Assembly (NCBI GenBank): GCA_900078375.1
Contig: FLQS01000005.1
Coordinates: 95,270-159,269 of the forward strand
Source of the DNA: an uncultured Mycobacterium sp.
GTDB taxonomy: Bacteria; Actinomycetota; Actinomycetes; Mycobacteriales; Mycobacteriaceae
Reading direction: 5' to 3'
Length of the DNA stretch: 64,000 bases
In this document: in pieces, positions 36,602 through 47,712 of the stretch
Position numbering within the stretch: the first letter of the stretch is position 1
How the letters are laid out: the number at the start of each line of letters is the position of its first letter
Made by a program: the position numbers and the translations under genes
The notes under the pieces: generated by a model
What the model saw: the letters and a program-made list of their open reading frames with translations, nothing else
Told to the model about the DNA's origin: nothing
Database searches by the model: none

Positions 36602-38068
36602 TTACACCGCGGTGGCAATGACTTTCAGCTCGAGGTACTCCTCGAAGCCGGCCAGGCCCATTTCCCGGCCGACCCCGGACTGCTTGTAGCCACCGAACGG
36701 CACATCCGCGGAATACCACACTCCGCCGTTGACGTTGACGGTGCCGACCCGCAGCCGGTCGGCCGCAGCCTGTGCGCGTGCGGGATCGCCGCTGAACACA
36801 CTGCCCGACAAGCCGAACGGCGAATCGTTGGCGATGCGGATCGCGTCGTCGTCGCCGTCATGAGCAATCACCGTCAGCACCGGGCCGAAGATCTCCTCAC
36901 GCGCCACCCGGGCACTGTTGTCCAGTCCGGCGATCACCGTCGGCTCGATGAAGTACCCGGTGTCGCGATCGGCCGGCCGGCCACCGCCGCAGGCGAACCG
37001 GCCGCCTTCTTCGATAGCAAGGTCGAGGTAGGACTGCACCCGGTCGCGTTGACGCTCGGAAATGACCGGCCCACAAATGGTTCCGGGGTTCGTCGGGTCG
37101 CCCGGTTTGAGACCGGCCATGGTTGCCGCGGCAGCCTCGACCGCTTCGTCGTAACGCGCCCGCGGCACCACCAGGCGGGTGGTGATCGCGCAGCCCTGAC
37201 CGGCGTGCATCGCGGCGGTGAACGCCGACATCGAGCAGGCTCCGGCCAGATCGGCATCGTCGAGCACCAGGAACGCCGACTTGCCGCCGAGCTCCAGGAA
37301 GACCTTCTTGATGGTGGCCGCACCGGCGGCCATCACCGCGCGGCCGGTATTGGTCGAACCGGTGAACGACACCATGTCGACGCGCGGGTCGCTGGACAAC
37401 AGCGCCCCGACCGAATGGTCGCCTGAGGTGACGATGTTGACCACACCCGGTGGGATATCGGTGTGTTCGGCGATCAGCTCCCCGAGAACCGCCGCACACC
37501 AAGGGGTGTCGGGTGCCGGCTTGAGAACGATCGTGTTGCCCGCGGCCAGCGCCGGACCGAGCTTGGCGAGGTTGATCTGGTGCGGGAAGTTCCACGGGGT
37601 GATCGCGCCGACGACGCCGACCGCCTCCCGGGCGATGGTGCGCTGGGTCTTGATGCCCATCGGCGAGGCAACGCCGAGATCCTGCCGCCAGGAATAGTTC
37701 TCGGCGGTGTCGGCGCTGAAGGACAGGTCCTCGACCGGTCCCTCCAGCTGAGCGGCCGAGGTCAGCATGCGCGGGGCACCGACCTCGGCGATGGTCATGT
37801 CGCGCAGCACCTCGACATTGGCCTTCATCGCGTCGCGCAACTGGCGGATACTGCGCACCCGCAGTTCGGTATTGGTGGACCAGTCGGTGGTGTCGAAGGC
37901 ACGGCGGGCGGCGTCGATGGCCCGGCTCATGTCCTCGGCGTCACCGTCGGCGGCGGTGCCCAAGATCTCCTCGGTGGCCGGGTTGATCGTCGGATATCTG
38001 CCGTTGCCACCCGGCACCAGCTTCCCGTCGATGAAGAGGTCGCTGTTCCTGTCGGCCGCAATCGCCAT
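36602..38068 (-). CDS. aldA: NAD(P)-dependent aldehyde dehydrogenase AldA
   Basis: The 488-residue enzyme has ITPWNFPHQINLAKLGPAL, the catalytic Glu in FLELGGKSAFLV, the catalytic Cys in HAGQGCAITTRL and the C-terminal PFGGYKQSGVGREMG. It oxidises aldehydes to acids. ATG 38068 with GGGAG upstream gives the expected length. It leads the leftward operon and is divergent from the TetR-cyp123-cyp51 operon. A perfect palindrome at 38091 sits just upstream of its start. Confidence 0.94.
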   Translation of the reverse strand: MAIAADRNSDLFIDGKLVPGGNGRYPTINPATEEILGTAADGDAEDMSRAIDAARRAFDTTDWSTNTELRVRSIRQLRDAMKANVEVLRDMTIAEVGAPRMLTSAAQLEGPVEDLSFSADTAENYSWRQDLGVASPMGIKTQRTIAREAVGVVGAITPWNFPHQINLAKLGPALAAGNTIVLKPAPDTPWCAAVLGELIAEHTDIPPGVVNIVTSGDHSVGALLSSDPRVDMVSFTGSTNTGRAVMAAGAATIKKVFLELGGKSAFLVLDDADLAGACSMSAFTAAMHAGQGCAITTRLVVPRARYDEAVEAAAATMAGLKPGDPTNPGTICGPVISERQRDRVQSYLDLAIEEGGRFACGGGRPADRDTGYFIEPTVIAGLDNSARVAREEIFGPVLTVIAHDGDDDAIRIANDSPFGLSGSVFSGDPARAQAAADRLRVGTVNVNGGVWYSADVPFGGYKQSGVGREMGLAGFEEYLELKVIATAV

Positions 38069-38090
38069 CCCGACTCCCGTCTGCTTCGTT

Positions 38091-38102
38091 GGACACGTGT
38101 CC
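38091..38102. promoter_or_regulatory. Operator 1, GGACACGTGTCC, upstream of aldA
   Basis: A perfect 12-bp palindrome 22 bases before the aldA ATG, of the form GGACA-N2-TGTCC preceded by TT. The same motif recurs at 38238. The paired occurrence on both sides of a divergent intergenic region next to a TetR gene points to that TetR as the ligand. A further half-site (GTGTCC) lies at 38135-38140. Confidence 0.65.
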
Positions 38103-38231
38103 GAGATTCCGTCTTTCGCACCATAGCCGCAGACGTGTCCGCGGTGCAAGGCTCTTCGGCAAAGCCGACGCAGATAGGCCATTGAGCTGGTACTTTATTC
38201 CGATCGCTTGCCCTCATGGGCACTAGTCCGA

Positions 38232-38249
38232 TAACTTGGACATGTGTCC
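38232..38249 (+). promoter_or_regulatory. Leaderless promoter with operator 2 over the start codon
   Basis: TAACTT (38232-38237) is a TAnnnT -10 box that puts transcription start at about 38244, the GTG of the TetR gene. TGGACATGTGTCCA (38237-38250) repeats the GGACA-N2-TGTCC motif with the GTG inside it, so bound repressor would block its own operon's start. Confidence 0.6.
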
Positions 38250-38849
38250 AGCGATGCCGTGCTAGCCGTCACCCCCGAAGGTGACGAAGCACCGCGTAAT
38301 CGCCGCCAGGAAGAAACCTTCCGCAAGGTGCTGCGGGCCGGCATGGAGATGCTGCGCGAGACGTCCTACGCCGATCTGACCGTGCGCGCCGTCGCGGCCC
38401 GCGCGAAGGTGGCACCGGCGACCGCCTACACCTACTTCTCCTCGAAGAACCATCTGATCGCCGAGGTCTACCTCGACCTGATGCGCCAGGTCCCCTACTT
38501 CACTGACGTCAACGACAGCCGCCTGCACCGCGTCGAGCAGTCGCTGCGCAGCCTGGCCCTGGTGATCGCCGACGAGCCGGAGTTCGCGGCGGCCTGCACC
38601 ACCGCGGTGTTGAGCAACGACGCCGGGGTGCACCCGGCGCGTGACCGCATCGGGGCCGAGATTCACAAGCGGATCAAGTCGGCACTGGGGCCGGACGCCG
38701 ATCCGCAGATCGTGTCCGCCTTGGAGATGACCTACTACGGCGCGCTCGTGCACGCCGGCACCGGGGCCATGAGCTACCGCCAGGTCGCCGACCGGATCGG
38801 GTATGTCGCGGAACTCATTTTGAGAGAACACGTGGGAGAGAACCAATGA
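38244..38849 (+). CDS. TetR regulator of the cyp51/aldA divergon (Rv0767c-like)
   Basis: The 201-residue TetR has an HTH (VRAVAARAKVAPATAYTYFSSK) preceded by a basic stretch (EAPRNRRQEETFRKVL). The GTG at 38244 coincides with a predicted transcription start and lies within an operator-like palindrome, implying autoregulation. Its stop overlaps the cyp123 ATG by four bases, making it the first gene of a tightly packed seven-gene run through the NTF2-like gene at 42496. Confidence 0.9.
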   Translation: MSSDAVLAVTPEGDEAPRNRRQEETFRKVLRAGMEMLRETSYADLTVRAVAARAKVAPATAYTYFSSKNHLIAEVYLDLMRQVPYFTDVNDSRLHRVEQSLRSLALVIADEPEFAAACTTAVLSNDAGVHPARDRIGAEIHKRIKSALGPDADPQIVSALEMTYYGALVHAGTGAMSYRQVADRIGYVAELILREHVGENQ

Positions 38850-40060
38850 ATGTGCAGAGTCCAGACGTGGTGCTGGATCCCTACAACTACGACTTCCACG
38901 AGGATCCGTACCCGTACTACAAGCGGCTGCGTGACGAAGCCCCGCTGTATTACAACGAGGAACTGAAGTTCTGGGCGCTCTCCCGTCACCAGGATGTGCT
39001 GCAGGGGTTCCGTAACAGCACGACCCTGTCGAACAAATTCGGTGTCTCGCTGGATCCGGCATCCCGCGGCCCACACGCCTCCAAGACGATGTCCTTCCTG
39101 GCGATGGACGATCCGTCCCACCTCCGTCTGCGCACCCTGGTCTCAAAAGGCTTCACCCCGAGACGGATTCGCGAACTGGAACCCCGCGTCACCGAGATCG
39201 CCGTCAAGCACCTCGACAGCCTGCTCGAGAAGGCCGCCGACGGTGAAACCGTGGACTACGTCGACGAGTTCGCGGGCAAGCTGCCGATGGATGTCATCTC
39301 CGAACTCATGGGAGTGCCCGAGGCCGACCGCGTTCAGGTCCGGGCCTGGGCCGACGGTGTGATGCACCGAGACGAGGGTGTCACCGATGTGCCGCCGGAG
39401 GCCGTCGAGGCATCGCTCAACCTGATCGTCTACTACCAGGCGATGGTGGAAGAGCGGCGCAAGGAACCCACGGACGATCTCACCTCGGCGCTGCTGGAAG
39501 CCGAGATCGACGGCGACCGGCTCACCGACGAGGAGATCCTCGGCTTCATGTTCCTGATGGTCATCGCCGGTAACGAGACCACCACCAAACTGCTTGCCAA
39601 TGCCGCGTTTTGGGGGCACAAGAACCCTGACCAGCTGGCCGACGTCTACACCGACCTGTCCCGGGTGCCGCTGTGGGTCGAGGAAACGTTGCGTTACGAC
39701 ACATCCAGCCAGATCCTGGCCCGCACCGTCGCCGGCGAGTTGACGCTCTACGACACCACCATTCCCGACGGTGACGTGGTGCTACTCCTACCGGGGTCGG
39801 CGCACCGCGATGAGCGCGCATTCGAGAACCCCGACGACTACCTCATCGGCCGCGACATCGGCGCCAAGCTGCAGAGCTTCGGCAGCGGTGCGCACTTCTG
39901 CCTCGGCGCCCACCTGGCCCGCATGGAGGCGCGAGTGGCCTTGGAGGAGTTGTTCAAACGCATCCGCGGCTATGAAGTCGACGAGGCCAACTCGGTACGC
40001 GTCCACTCCAGCAACGTTCGCGGTTTCGCCCACCTACCCATCACAGTAAAGGCCCGTTGA
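38846..40060 (+). CDS. cyp123: Cytochrome P450 CYP123
   Basis: The 404-residue P450 matches remembered CYP123A1 (Rv0766c) over long stretches: DPYNYDFHEDPYPYYKRLRD, MVIAGNETTTKLLANA, LRYDTSSQILARTVA and FGSGAHFCLGAHLARME. Its substrate is not established in the literature I know. Its invariant place beside cyp51 suggests action on sterol- or lipid-derived compounds. ATG overlaps the TetR stop (ATGA). Confidence 0.94.
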   Translation: MNVQSPDVVLDPYNYDFHEDPYPYYKRLRDEAPLYYNEELKFWALSRHQDVLQGFRNSTTLSNKFGVSLDPASRGPHASKTMSFLAMDDPSHLRLRTLVSKGFTPRRIRELEPRVTEIAVKHLDSLLEKAADGETVDYVDEFAGKLPMDVISELMGVPEADRVQVRAWADGVMHRDEGVTDVPPEAVEASLNLIVYYQAMVEERRKEPTDDLTSALLEAEIDGDRLTDEEILGFMFLMVIAGNETTTKLLANAAFWGHKNPDQLADVYTDLSRVPLWVEETLRYDTSSQILARTVAGELTLYDTTIPDGDVVLLLPGSAHRDERAFENPDDYLIGRDIGAKLQSFGSGAHFCLGAHLARMEARVALEELFKRIRGYEVDEANSVRVHSSNVRGFAHLPITVKAR

Positions 40061-40880
40061 TGCCACGTTTTGCTCCCCTTCCCGACCGCAGGCCCGCCAT
40101 CGTCGCCGGCGCCTCGTCCGGTATCGGAGAGGCCACCGCGTTCGAACTCGCCGCACACGGGTTCCCGGTCGCCCTGGGCGCGCGCCGCCTCGACAAGCTC
40201 GCCGACATCGTCGGCAAGATCAACGCCGACGGCGGCGAAGCGGTCGGCTTCCATCTCGACATCACCGACCCGAACTCGGTGAAATCCTTTGTCGCACAGT
40301 CGACTGAGGCTCTGGGCGAGATCGAGGTGCTGGTGGCCGGCGCCGGTGACACCTACTTCGGCAAGCTCGCCGAGATAACCCCCGACGAGTTCGACTCGCA
40401 GCTGCAGATCCACCTGGTCGGCGCCTTCCGGTTGGCCAACCTGGTGCTGCCAGGCATGCTGGAACGCCAGCGCGGCGATCTCATCTTCGTCGGGTCCGAT
40501 GTCTCATTGCGCCAGCGCCCCCACATGGGCGCCTACGGCGCAGCCAAAGCCGCGCTGGTCGCCATGGTGACCAACTTCCAGATGGAGCTCGAAGGCACCG
40601 GAGTGCGCGCCTCGATCGTGCACCCCGGACCGACCAAGACCTCGATGGGCTGGAGCCTGCCCGCCGAGAAAATCGGTCCCGCACTGGAGGATTGGGCTAA
40701 GTGGGGCCAGGCCCGGCACGACTACTTCCTGCGCGCGGCGGACCTCGCCCGTGCCATCACGTTCGTCGCGGAGACACCGCGCGGCGGGTTCATCGCCAAC
40801 ATGGAGCTCCAGCCCGAAGCTCCTCTGGCCGACAACACAGACCGCCAAAAGCTCGCCCTTGGCGAGGAAGGGATGCCGTC

Positions 40881-40884
<4 letters not shown>
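40060..40884 (+). CDS. Short-chain dehydrogenase of the cyp51 operon (Rv0765c-like)
   Basis: The 274-residue SDR has AGASSGIG, VAGAGDT in place of NNAG, Ser in FVGSDVSLRQ and YGAAK. GARR after the second strand suggests NADP. The ATG shares one base with the cyp123 stop and the 3' end overlaps cyp51 (GTGA). It may oxidise or reduce the products of the two flanking P450s. Confidence 0.9.
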
Positions 40885-43044
<2,160 letters not shown>

Positions 43045-43119
43045 ATACTCGACAGGCGTCAAGTTATTGGCCCCGGCGGTGACTTAGACGGTGACGGAGG
43101 TCATAATGGTCCGCGGGAC

Positions 43120-43133
43120 AGGAACACGTTCTA
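43120..43133. promoter_or_regulatory. KstR-like site upstream of adhB
   Basis: AGGAACACGTTCTA differs at one position from the KstR consensus TnnAACnnGTTnnA. It lies in the 170-base gap before adhB, 82 bases from the start. KstR represses sterol-catabolic genes in mycobacteria, which would suit a redox cluster built around cyp51. Confidence 0.5.
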
Positions 43134-43214
43134 ATTTTGACCTAGATTGACCATCCGGCACGGCCGGCCACCCTGGCGGAGACCGGGGTCGGGTTTCGCG
43201 AGTGGAGGTTCGCT

Positions 43215-44342
43215 GTGAAGACAAAAGGTGCTCTCATCTGGGAGTTCAACCAGCCGTGGTCGATCGAGGAAATCGAGATCGGCGACCCGGTCAAAGACGA
43301 AGTCAAGATCCAGATGGAAGCTTCGGGCATGTGTCACTCGGACCATCACCTGGTCACCGGTGGCATCCCGATGTTCGGTTTCCCGGTACTCGGCGGGCAC
43401 GAGGGCGCCGGTGTCGTCACCGAGGTCGGGCCCGGGGTGGAGAACCTCGAGCCCGGTGATCACGTCGTGCTCTCGTTCATCCCATCGTGTGGAAACTGCC
43501 CGTCCTGTCAGGCCGGTATGCGCAACCTCTGCGATCTGGGCGCCGGGCTGCTCGGTGGCCTCGCGGTTTCCGACAACACCCACCGCATCACGGCCAAGGG
43601 TCAGCCGGTCTTCCCGATGACACTGCTTGGCACGTTCTCGCCCTACATGGTCGTGCACAAGAGCTCAGTGGTGAAGATCGACAAGTCGATCCCGTTCGAG
43701 GTGGCCTGCCTGGTGGGCTGCGGCGTGACCACGGGCTACGGCTCAGCGGTCCGCAGCGGCGATGTTCGTCCCGGCGAGGACGTGGCGATCGTCGGCGTCG
43801 GCGGCGTCGGCATGTCGGCGCTGCAGGGTGCGGTCAATGCCGGTGCGCGCTACATCTTCGCCATCGACCCCGTGGAGTGGAAGCGTGACCAGGCACTCAA
43901 ATTCGGTGCCACCCACGTCTACCCGGACATCGAGGCCGCCGCCGCGGGCATCGCGGAGGCCACCTGGGGTCTGATGGCCAAGAAGGTCATCGTCACGGTC
44001 GGCGAGCTGCATGGCAAGGACGTCGACAGCTATCTGGGCATCACGTCCAAGGGCGGCACCTGCGTGCTGACCGCGATGGGCAGCATCATGGAGAACGAGG
44101 CCACGATCAATCTGGCGATGCTGACCCTGATGCAGAAGAACCTGCAGGGCACCATCTTCGGTGGTGGCAACCCACACTTCGACATCCCGCAGCTGCTGTC
44201 GATGTACAAGGCGGGCAAGCTCAACCTCGACGACATGGTCACCCGGCAGTACAAGCTGGAGCAGATCAACGACGGCTACAAGGACATGCTCGAGGGCCGC
44301 AACATCCGCGGCGTCATCCGCTACACCGACGAGGACCGCTGA
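43215..44342 (+). CDS. adhB: Zinc-containing alcohol dehydrogenase AdhB
   Basis: The 375-residue class III-like medium-chain dehydrogenase has the catalytic zinc site (GMCHSDHHLV, GGHEGAGVV, CGV), the structural-zinc lobe CGNCPSCQAGMRNLC and NAD-binding VGVGGVGMSALQGA. It oxidises alcohols, possibly with a mycobacterial cofactor. GTG 43215 has GGAGG at 43205. It is separated from the cyp51 genes by a 170-base regulatory gap and so probably has its own promoter. Confidence 0.95.
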   Translation: MKTKGALIWEFNQPWSIEEIEIGDPVKDEVKIQMEASGMCHSDHHLVTGGIPMFGFPVLGGHEGAGVVTEVGPGVENLEPGDHVVLSFIPSCGNCPSCQAGMRNLCDLGAGLLGGLAVSDNTHRITAKGQPVFPMTLLGTFSPYMVVHKSSVVKIDKSIPFEVACLVGCGVTTGYGSAVRSGDVRPGEDVAIVGVGGVGMSALQGAVNAGARYIFAIDPVEWKRDQALKFGATHVYPDIEAAAAGIAEATWGLMAKKVIVTVGELHGKDVDSYLGITSKGGTCVLTAMGSIMENEATINLAMLTLMQKNLQGTIFGGGNPHFDIPQLLSMYKAGKLNLDDMVTRQYKLEQINDGYKDMLEGRNIRGVIRYTDEDR

Positions 44343-44365
44343 CCTGCGCGTGTCGTCGGAGGACC

Positions 44366-44412
44366 TTCCGGGCCGTGCTCGCCTTGCCCTTTGGCGCGGG
44401 CACGGCCCGGAA
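44366..44412 (+). terminator. Strong hairpin between adhB and the flavin reductase
   Basis: TTCCGGGCCGTGC (44366-44378) is perfectly complementary to GCACGGCCCGGAA (44400-44412). Inside the 21-base loop, CGCC and GGCG can extend the stem. It begins 24 bases after the adhB stop. There is no U-tract, common for mycobacterial terminators; it could also be a processing or attenuation element because the next gene starts only 18 bases on. Confidence 0.6.
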
Positions 44413-44429
44413 ATCATGAAGCGCCTCGT

Positions 44430-46382
44430 GTGAATACCTTCCCGAACCTGTTGCGCCCCGGCCGGATCGGCCGGATGGAACTACGCAACAGGTTCGTGAT
44501 GTCTCCGATGGAGACCATGTACGGCACCCCCGATGGCCTACCGTCGGAACGCACCCGCGACTACTTCGCCGCCCGCGCCAAGGGCGGGGTCGGACTGGTC
44601 ACCGTGGGCGCCACCGGCATCGACCACCTACACCCCGAGACTCCGGGCGGGCTTCACCTCGGCACCGACGAGGCGGTGAGCACGCACCGCGCACTGGTCG
44701 ACGCGGTCCATGAGCACGGCGCTAAGATCCAGCCCCAGATCGTGCACGCCGGCCCCGACGGGCTAGGTCCCGAGATGCACGGTGTCACTTCCCTTGGCCC
44801 GTCGGTGATCCCGTCGTATCTGACTGGACGGCCGTCTGCCGAAGTCACCACCGCACAGCTGACCGCGATCATCGACCTGTTCAAGGCCGCGGTCCGGCGC
44901 GCCGCCGAGGCCGGCTACGACGGCATCGAACTGCACGCCGCGCACGGCTATATGTTCCTGGGTTCTTTCCTTGCCCCGCAACGCAACCGACGCACCGACG
45001 ACTATCGCGGCGATTCGGTCGACGGCCGGATCCGGGTGGTGCTGCAAACACTGGCAGCCATCCGGTCCGAGATCGGCGACGCACTGCCCGTCACGCTGCG
45101 GATCTCCGGTTACGAGCGGGTGGCCGGCGGCCGCCCGAGTTATGAAACCGCCGAGGTGGCACCGCAACTCGTGGCCGCCGGGGTGGACGCCTTCCACGTC
45201 AGCGGCGGCGTGATCGACCGGCTGGTCACCGGCATGGTCAATGCCGCCGACGACGGCGATGCGCTCAATGTCGGCGCCGCCGCGGCGGTCAAGCAGGCGG
45301 TCGACGTGCCGGTGATCGCGGTGGGCCGCATCCACGACCCGGTTCGCGCCGAACAGATCCTGGCCGAGGGCCGGGCAGACTTCATCGCCATGGGACGGCC
45401 GATGCTGGCCGATCCCGAACTGGCCGCAAAGGTCCGGGCCGGACATGTCGACCGGATTCGCCGTTGCATTTCGTGCGAGAACTGCATCGATGCCATGGAA
45501 CAACGGTTTTCAGTCGACTGCGCCGTCAACCCCCGCACCGGCAGGGAACGGGAGCTGGCCACGCACCCCGTCACCCACCGCAAGAAGGTCGCCGTCATCG
45601 GCGGCGGGCCGGGCGGTCTGGAGGCCGCCAGGGTGGCCGCCGAACGCGGCCACCGGGTCAGCTTGTTCGAGCGCCATGGACAGCTGGGCGGGGCATTGGT
45701 GTGGGCCTCGATCCTGCACCCGGAGAACGAACCGTTCCTAAGCTACCTGCGTAGCGAAATCGCCCGCAGCACAGTATCTGTCGAGCTGTCCCACCCGGCT
45801 CACGCCGACGAGATCGCGGCCCTGGATCCCGATGCGGTGATCGTGGCCACCGGCGCCACCGTCGTGGTACCCGCCATCGACGGCGATCACAGTCCGGGCG
45901 TGCACAGCGGCCCCGCCCTCAACGAGTTACTGGCCAGCGGCGCCCGTCCGCCGATGGGCCACCGCATCATCATCGTCGGCGGTGACCTCGCCTCGGTCCA
46001 GCTCGCCGAATTCCTCGCGGCCCAAGACCGATTCGTCACCGTTCTGGAGACCGAGCGCACCATCGCGCCTCAGGTCGGTCTCAAACGCCGGACCGAGCAC
46101 ATGGACCGGCTCGACCGGCTTGCCGTTGCGGTACACGTCCGCGCGGAGGTGCACCACATCACCGACGACGGAGTGGTGTTCACCCCCAATGGCGGCACCC
46201 CGAGGGAGCTGTCGGCCGACAGCGTGATCATCGCCGGGCAGCCCGAAGCGGACACCGCACTGTTCGACGCGCTCACCGACCGGCTGCCCGGGACCAAGGT
46301 GCACGCCGTCGGCGACTGCACCGGACTGGGACTCATCCGCAAAGCCACCGAAGATGGCGCTCGCGCCGCCTGCAGTATCTGA
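44430..46382 (+). CDS. Old yellow enzyme-type NADH:flavin oxidoreductase / 2,4-dienoyl-CoA reductase-like
   Basis: The 650-residue enzyme has an FMN TIM barrel (residues 1 to about 340, with ELHAAHGYMFLGSFLAP and the substrate-binding RISGYE region) and a 4Fe-4S site CISCENC-x12-C. A C-terminal FAD/NAD module follows (KKVAVIGGGPGGLEAARVA). This is the trimethylamine dehydrogenase/FadH architecture. It reduces C=C bonds of unsaturated acyl-CoAs or enones. I do not recall it at this place in M. tuberculosis, so it is probably an insertion in this lineage. Start GTG 44430. Confidence 0.88.
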   Translation: MNTFPNLLRPGRIGRMELRNRFVMSPMETMYGTPDGLPSERTRDYFAARAKGGVGLVTVGATGIDHLHPETPGGLHLGTDEAVSTHRALVDAVHEHGAKIQPQIVHAGPDGLGPEMHGVTSLGPSVIPSYLTGRPSAEVTTAQLTAIIDLFKAAVRRAAEAGYDGIELHAAHGYMFLGSFLAPQRNRRTDDYRGDSVDGRIRVVLQTLAAIRSEIGDALPVTLRISGYERVAGGRPSYETAEVAPQLVAAGVDAFHVSGGVIDRLVTGMVNAADDGDALNVGAAAAVKQAVDVPVIAVGRIHDPVRAEQILAEGRADFIAMGRPMLADPELAAKVRAGHVDRIRRCISCENCIDAMEQRFSVDCAVNPRTGRERELATHPVTHRKKVAVIGGGPGGLEAARVAAERGHRVSLFERHGQLGGALVWASILHPENEPFLSYLRSEIARSTVSVELSHPAHADEIAALDPDAVIVATGATVVVPAIDGDHSPGVHSGPALNELLASGARPPMGHRIIIVGGDLASVQLAEFLAAQDRFVTVLETERTIAPQVGLKRRTEHMDRLDRLAVAVHVRAEVHHITDDGVVFTPNGGTPRELSADSVIIAGQPEADTALFDALTDRLPGTKVHAVGDCTGLGLIRKATEDGARAACSI

Positions 46383-46406
46383 CAACCCCTGCAGTATCTG
46401 ACAACC
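46369..46406. repeat. Perfect 19-bp tandem duplication across a stop codon
   Basis: CCTGCAGTATCTGACAACC occurs twice, head to tail (46369-46387 and 46388-46406). The first copy encodes the last residues and stop of the flavin reductase. The second lies in the leader of the next gene. Exact identity suggests a recent slippage event. Confidence 0.9.
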
Positions 46407-46417
46407 AAGGAGGACCC

Positions 46418-46849
46418 ATGACCACAACCGAACAGACACCGGCGCTCGCCGCTTCGCAGGCATCCTGGAAGTGCGTGATGTCGCACAACCGGGAGGGGTG
46501 GTTGGGCCTGATGTCGGACGACGTCGTCATCGAGGATCCGATCGGGCAGGCCATCACCAACCCCGACGGTGACGGTGTGCGCGGTAAGGAAGCCGTCGCG
46601 GCCTTCTACGACGCCAACATTTCGATCAACAACCTTCGGGTCACCTGCGAAGAGACCTTCCCGTCCAGCTCGCCCAACGAAGTGGCCCACATCCTGGTGC
46701 TGCGCAGCCAGTTCGAGGGCGGTCTGACCAGCACGGTGCGCGGCGTGTTCACCTACAAGGTCAACGACGCGGGGCTGATCACCAACATGCGCGGCTACTG
46801 GAACATGGACGGCATGCAGTTCGGCCAGGCTGCCGCCGACGGTGAGTGA
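46418..46849 (+). CDS. Ketosteroid isomerase-like protein (Rv0760c-like)
   Basis: The 143-residue NTF2-fold protein matches Rv0760c, a KSI-like protein that binds steroids: MSDDVVIEDPIG, CEETFPSSSPNEVAHILVL, GVFTYKVNDAGLITNMRGYW. The Asp in the EDPIG strand is a candidate base. Isomerase activity has not been firmly shown for the family. An AAGGAGG site precedes ATG 46418. It overlaps the next SDR by eight bases. Confidence 0.9.
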   Translation: MTTTEQTPALAASQASWKCVMSHNREGWLGLMSDDVVIEDPIGQAITNPDGDGVRGKEAVAAFYDANISINNLRVTCEETFPSSSPNEVAHILVLRSQFEGGLTSTVRGVFTYKVNDAGLITNMRGYWNMDGMQFGQAAADGE

Positions 46850-47711
46850 GAAGCCGCTGGCGGGATTCGGCACGGTCGTCGTCGGTGGCTCGCGGGGTAT
46901 CGGCGGCGCCGTCTCGGCATTGCTGGCCGACCTCGGCGCGGGGGTAGTGGTCAACGGTCGCGACGCGGCGGCCGTAGAAGAGACAGTTGCCACCGTCATT
47001 AGGGCCGGTGGCCGTGCCGTGGCGCACGCCGGTTCAGCCTCAGACGAGGCGGTCGCCGAGGACCTGATTGCGCTGTGTGAGAAGGAGTTCGGTGCCGTCG
47101 ATGCCCTGGTCAACTGTGCGGGGGCCCCCGAGCCGGCTGGGTCGTCGATCCTGAGTGTCACACCCGGCGAATTCCGCGATCTCCTCGATATCCACCTGGG
47201 CACCACATTCGCGACCTGCCGTGCGGCGGCACCGAAGATGGCGGCCAGGGGCCGCGGCGCCATCGTGAATACCAGTTCCTTTGCGTTCCTTGGCGATTAC
47301 GGCGGCACCGGGTATCCGGCGGGTAAGGGTGCGGTGAACGGGCTGACGATGGCCATCGCAGCTGAATTGGCCGAACACGGGGTGCGTGCGAACGTGGTGT
47401 GCCCGGGTGCGAAGACCCGGCTGTCCAGCGGTCCCGACTACGAGGAGCAGATCGACTCGCTGCGGCGGCGCGGCCTGCTCGACGAGGTCAGCGCACAAGG
47501 CGCCCTCGACGCGCCCGCACCGGAGTACGTCGCCCCGATGTACGCCTACCTGGTCAGCGACCTCGCCAGCAAGATCACCGGCCAGATCTTCATCGCCGCA
47601 GGCGGTTTCGTGGGTCGCTTCGACCGGCCCGCCCCCAGCCTGATCGGCTACCGGGATCACAACGACAGCCCGCCCTGGTCGGTCGACGAGATCGCGGCGA
47701 TGCTGGCCTGA
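46842..47711 (+). CDS. Short-chain dehydrogenase
   Basis: The 289-residue SDR has GGSRGIGG, NCAGAPEP, Ser in NTSSFAFL and an active-site Y-x3-K in GYPAGKGAV. A C-terminal extension of about 30 residues (RPAPSLIGYRDHNDSPPWS) matches SDRs related to the peroxisomal multifunctional enzyme type 2 group. It is translated with the KSI-like protein and is the last gene before the convergent glycosyltransferase. Confidence 0.88.
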   Translation: MSEKPLAGFGTVVVGGSRGIGGAVSALLADLGAGVVVNGRDAAAVEETVATVIRAGGRAVAHAGSASDEAVAEDLIALCEKEFGAVDALVNCAGAPEPAGSSILSVTPGEFRDLLDIHLGTTFATCRAAAPKMAARGRGAIVNTSSFAFLGDYGGTGYPAGKGAVNGLTMAIAAELAEHGVRANVVCPGAKTRLSSGPDYEEQIDSLRRRGLLDEVSAQGALDAPAPEYVAPMYAYLVSDLASKITGQIFIAAGGFVGRFDRPAPSLIGYRDHNDSPPWSVDEIAAMLA

Positions 47712-47712
47712 G

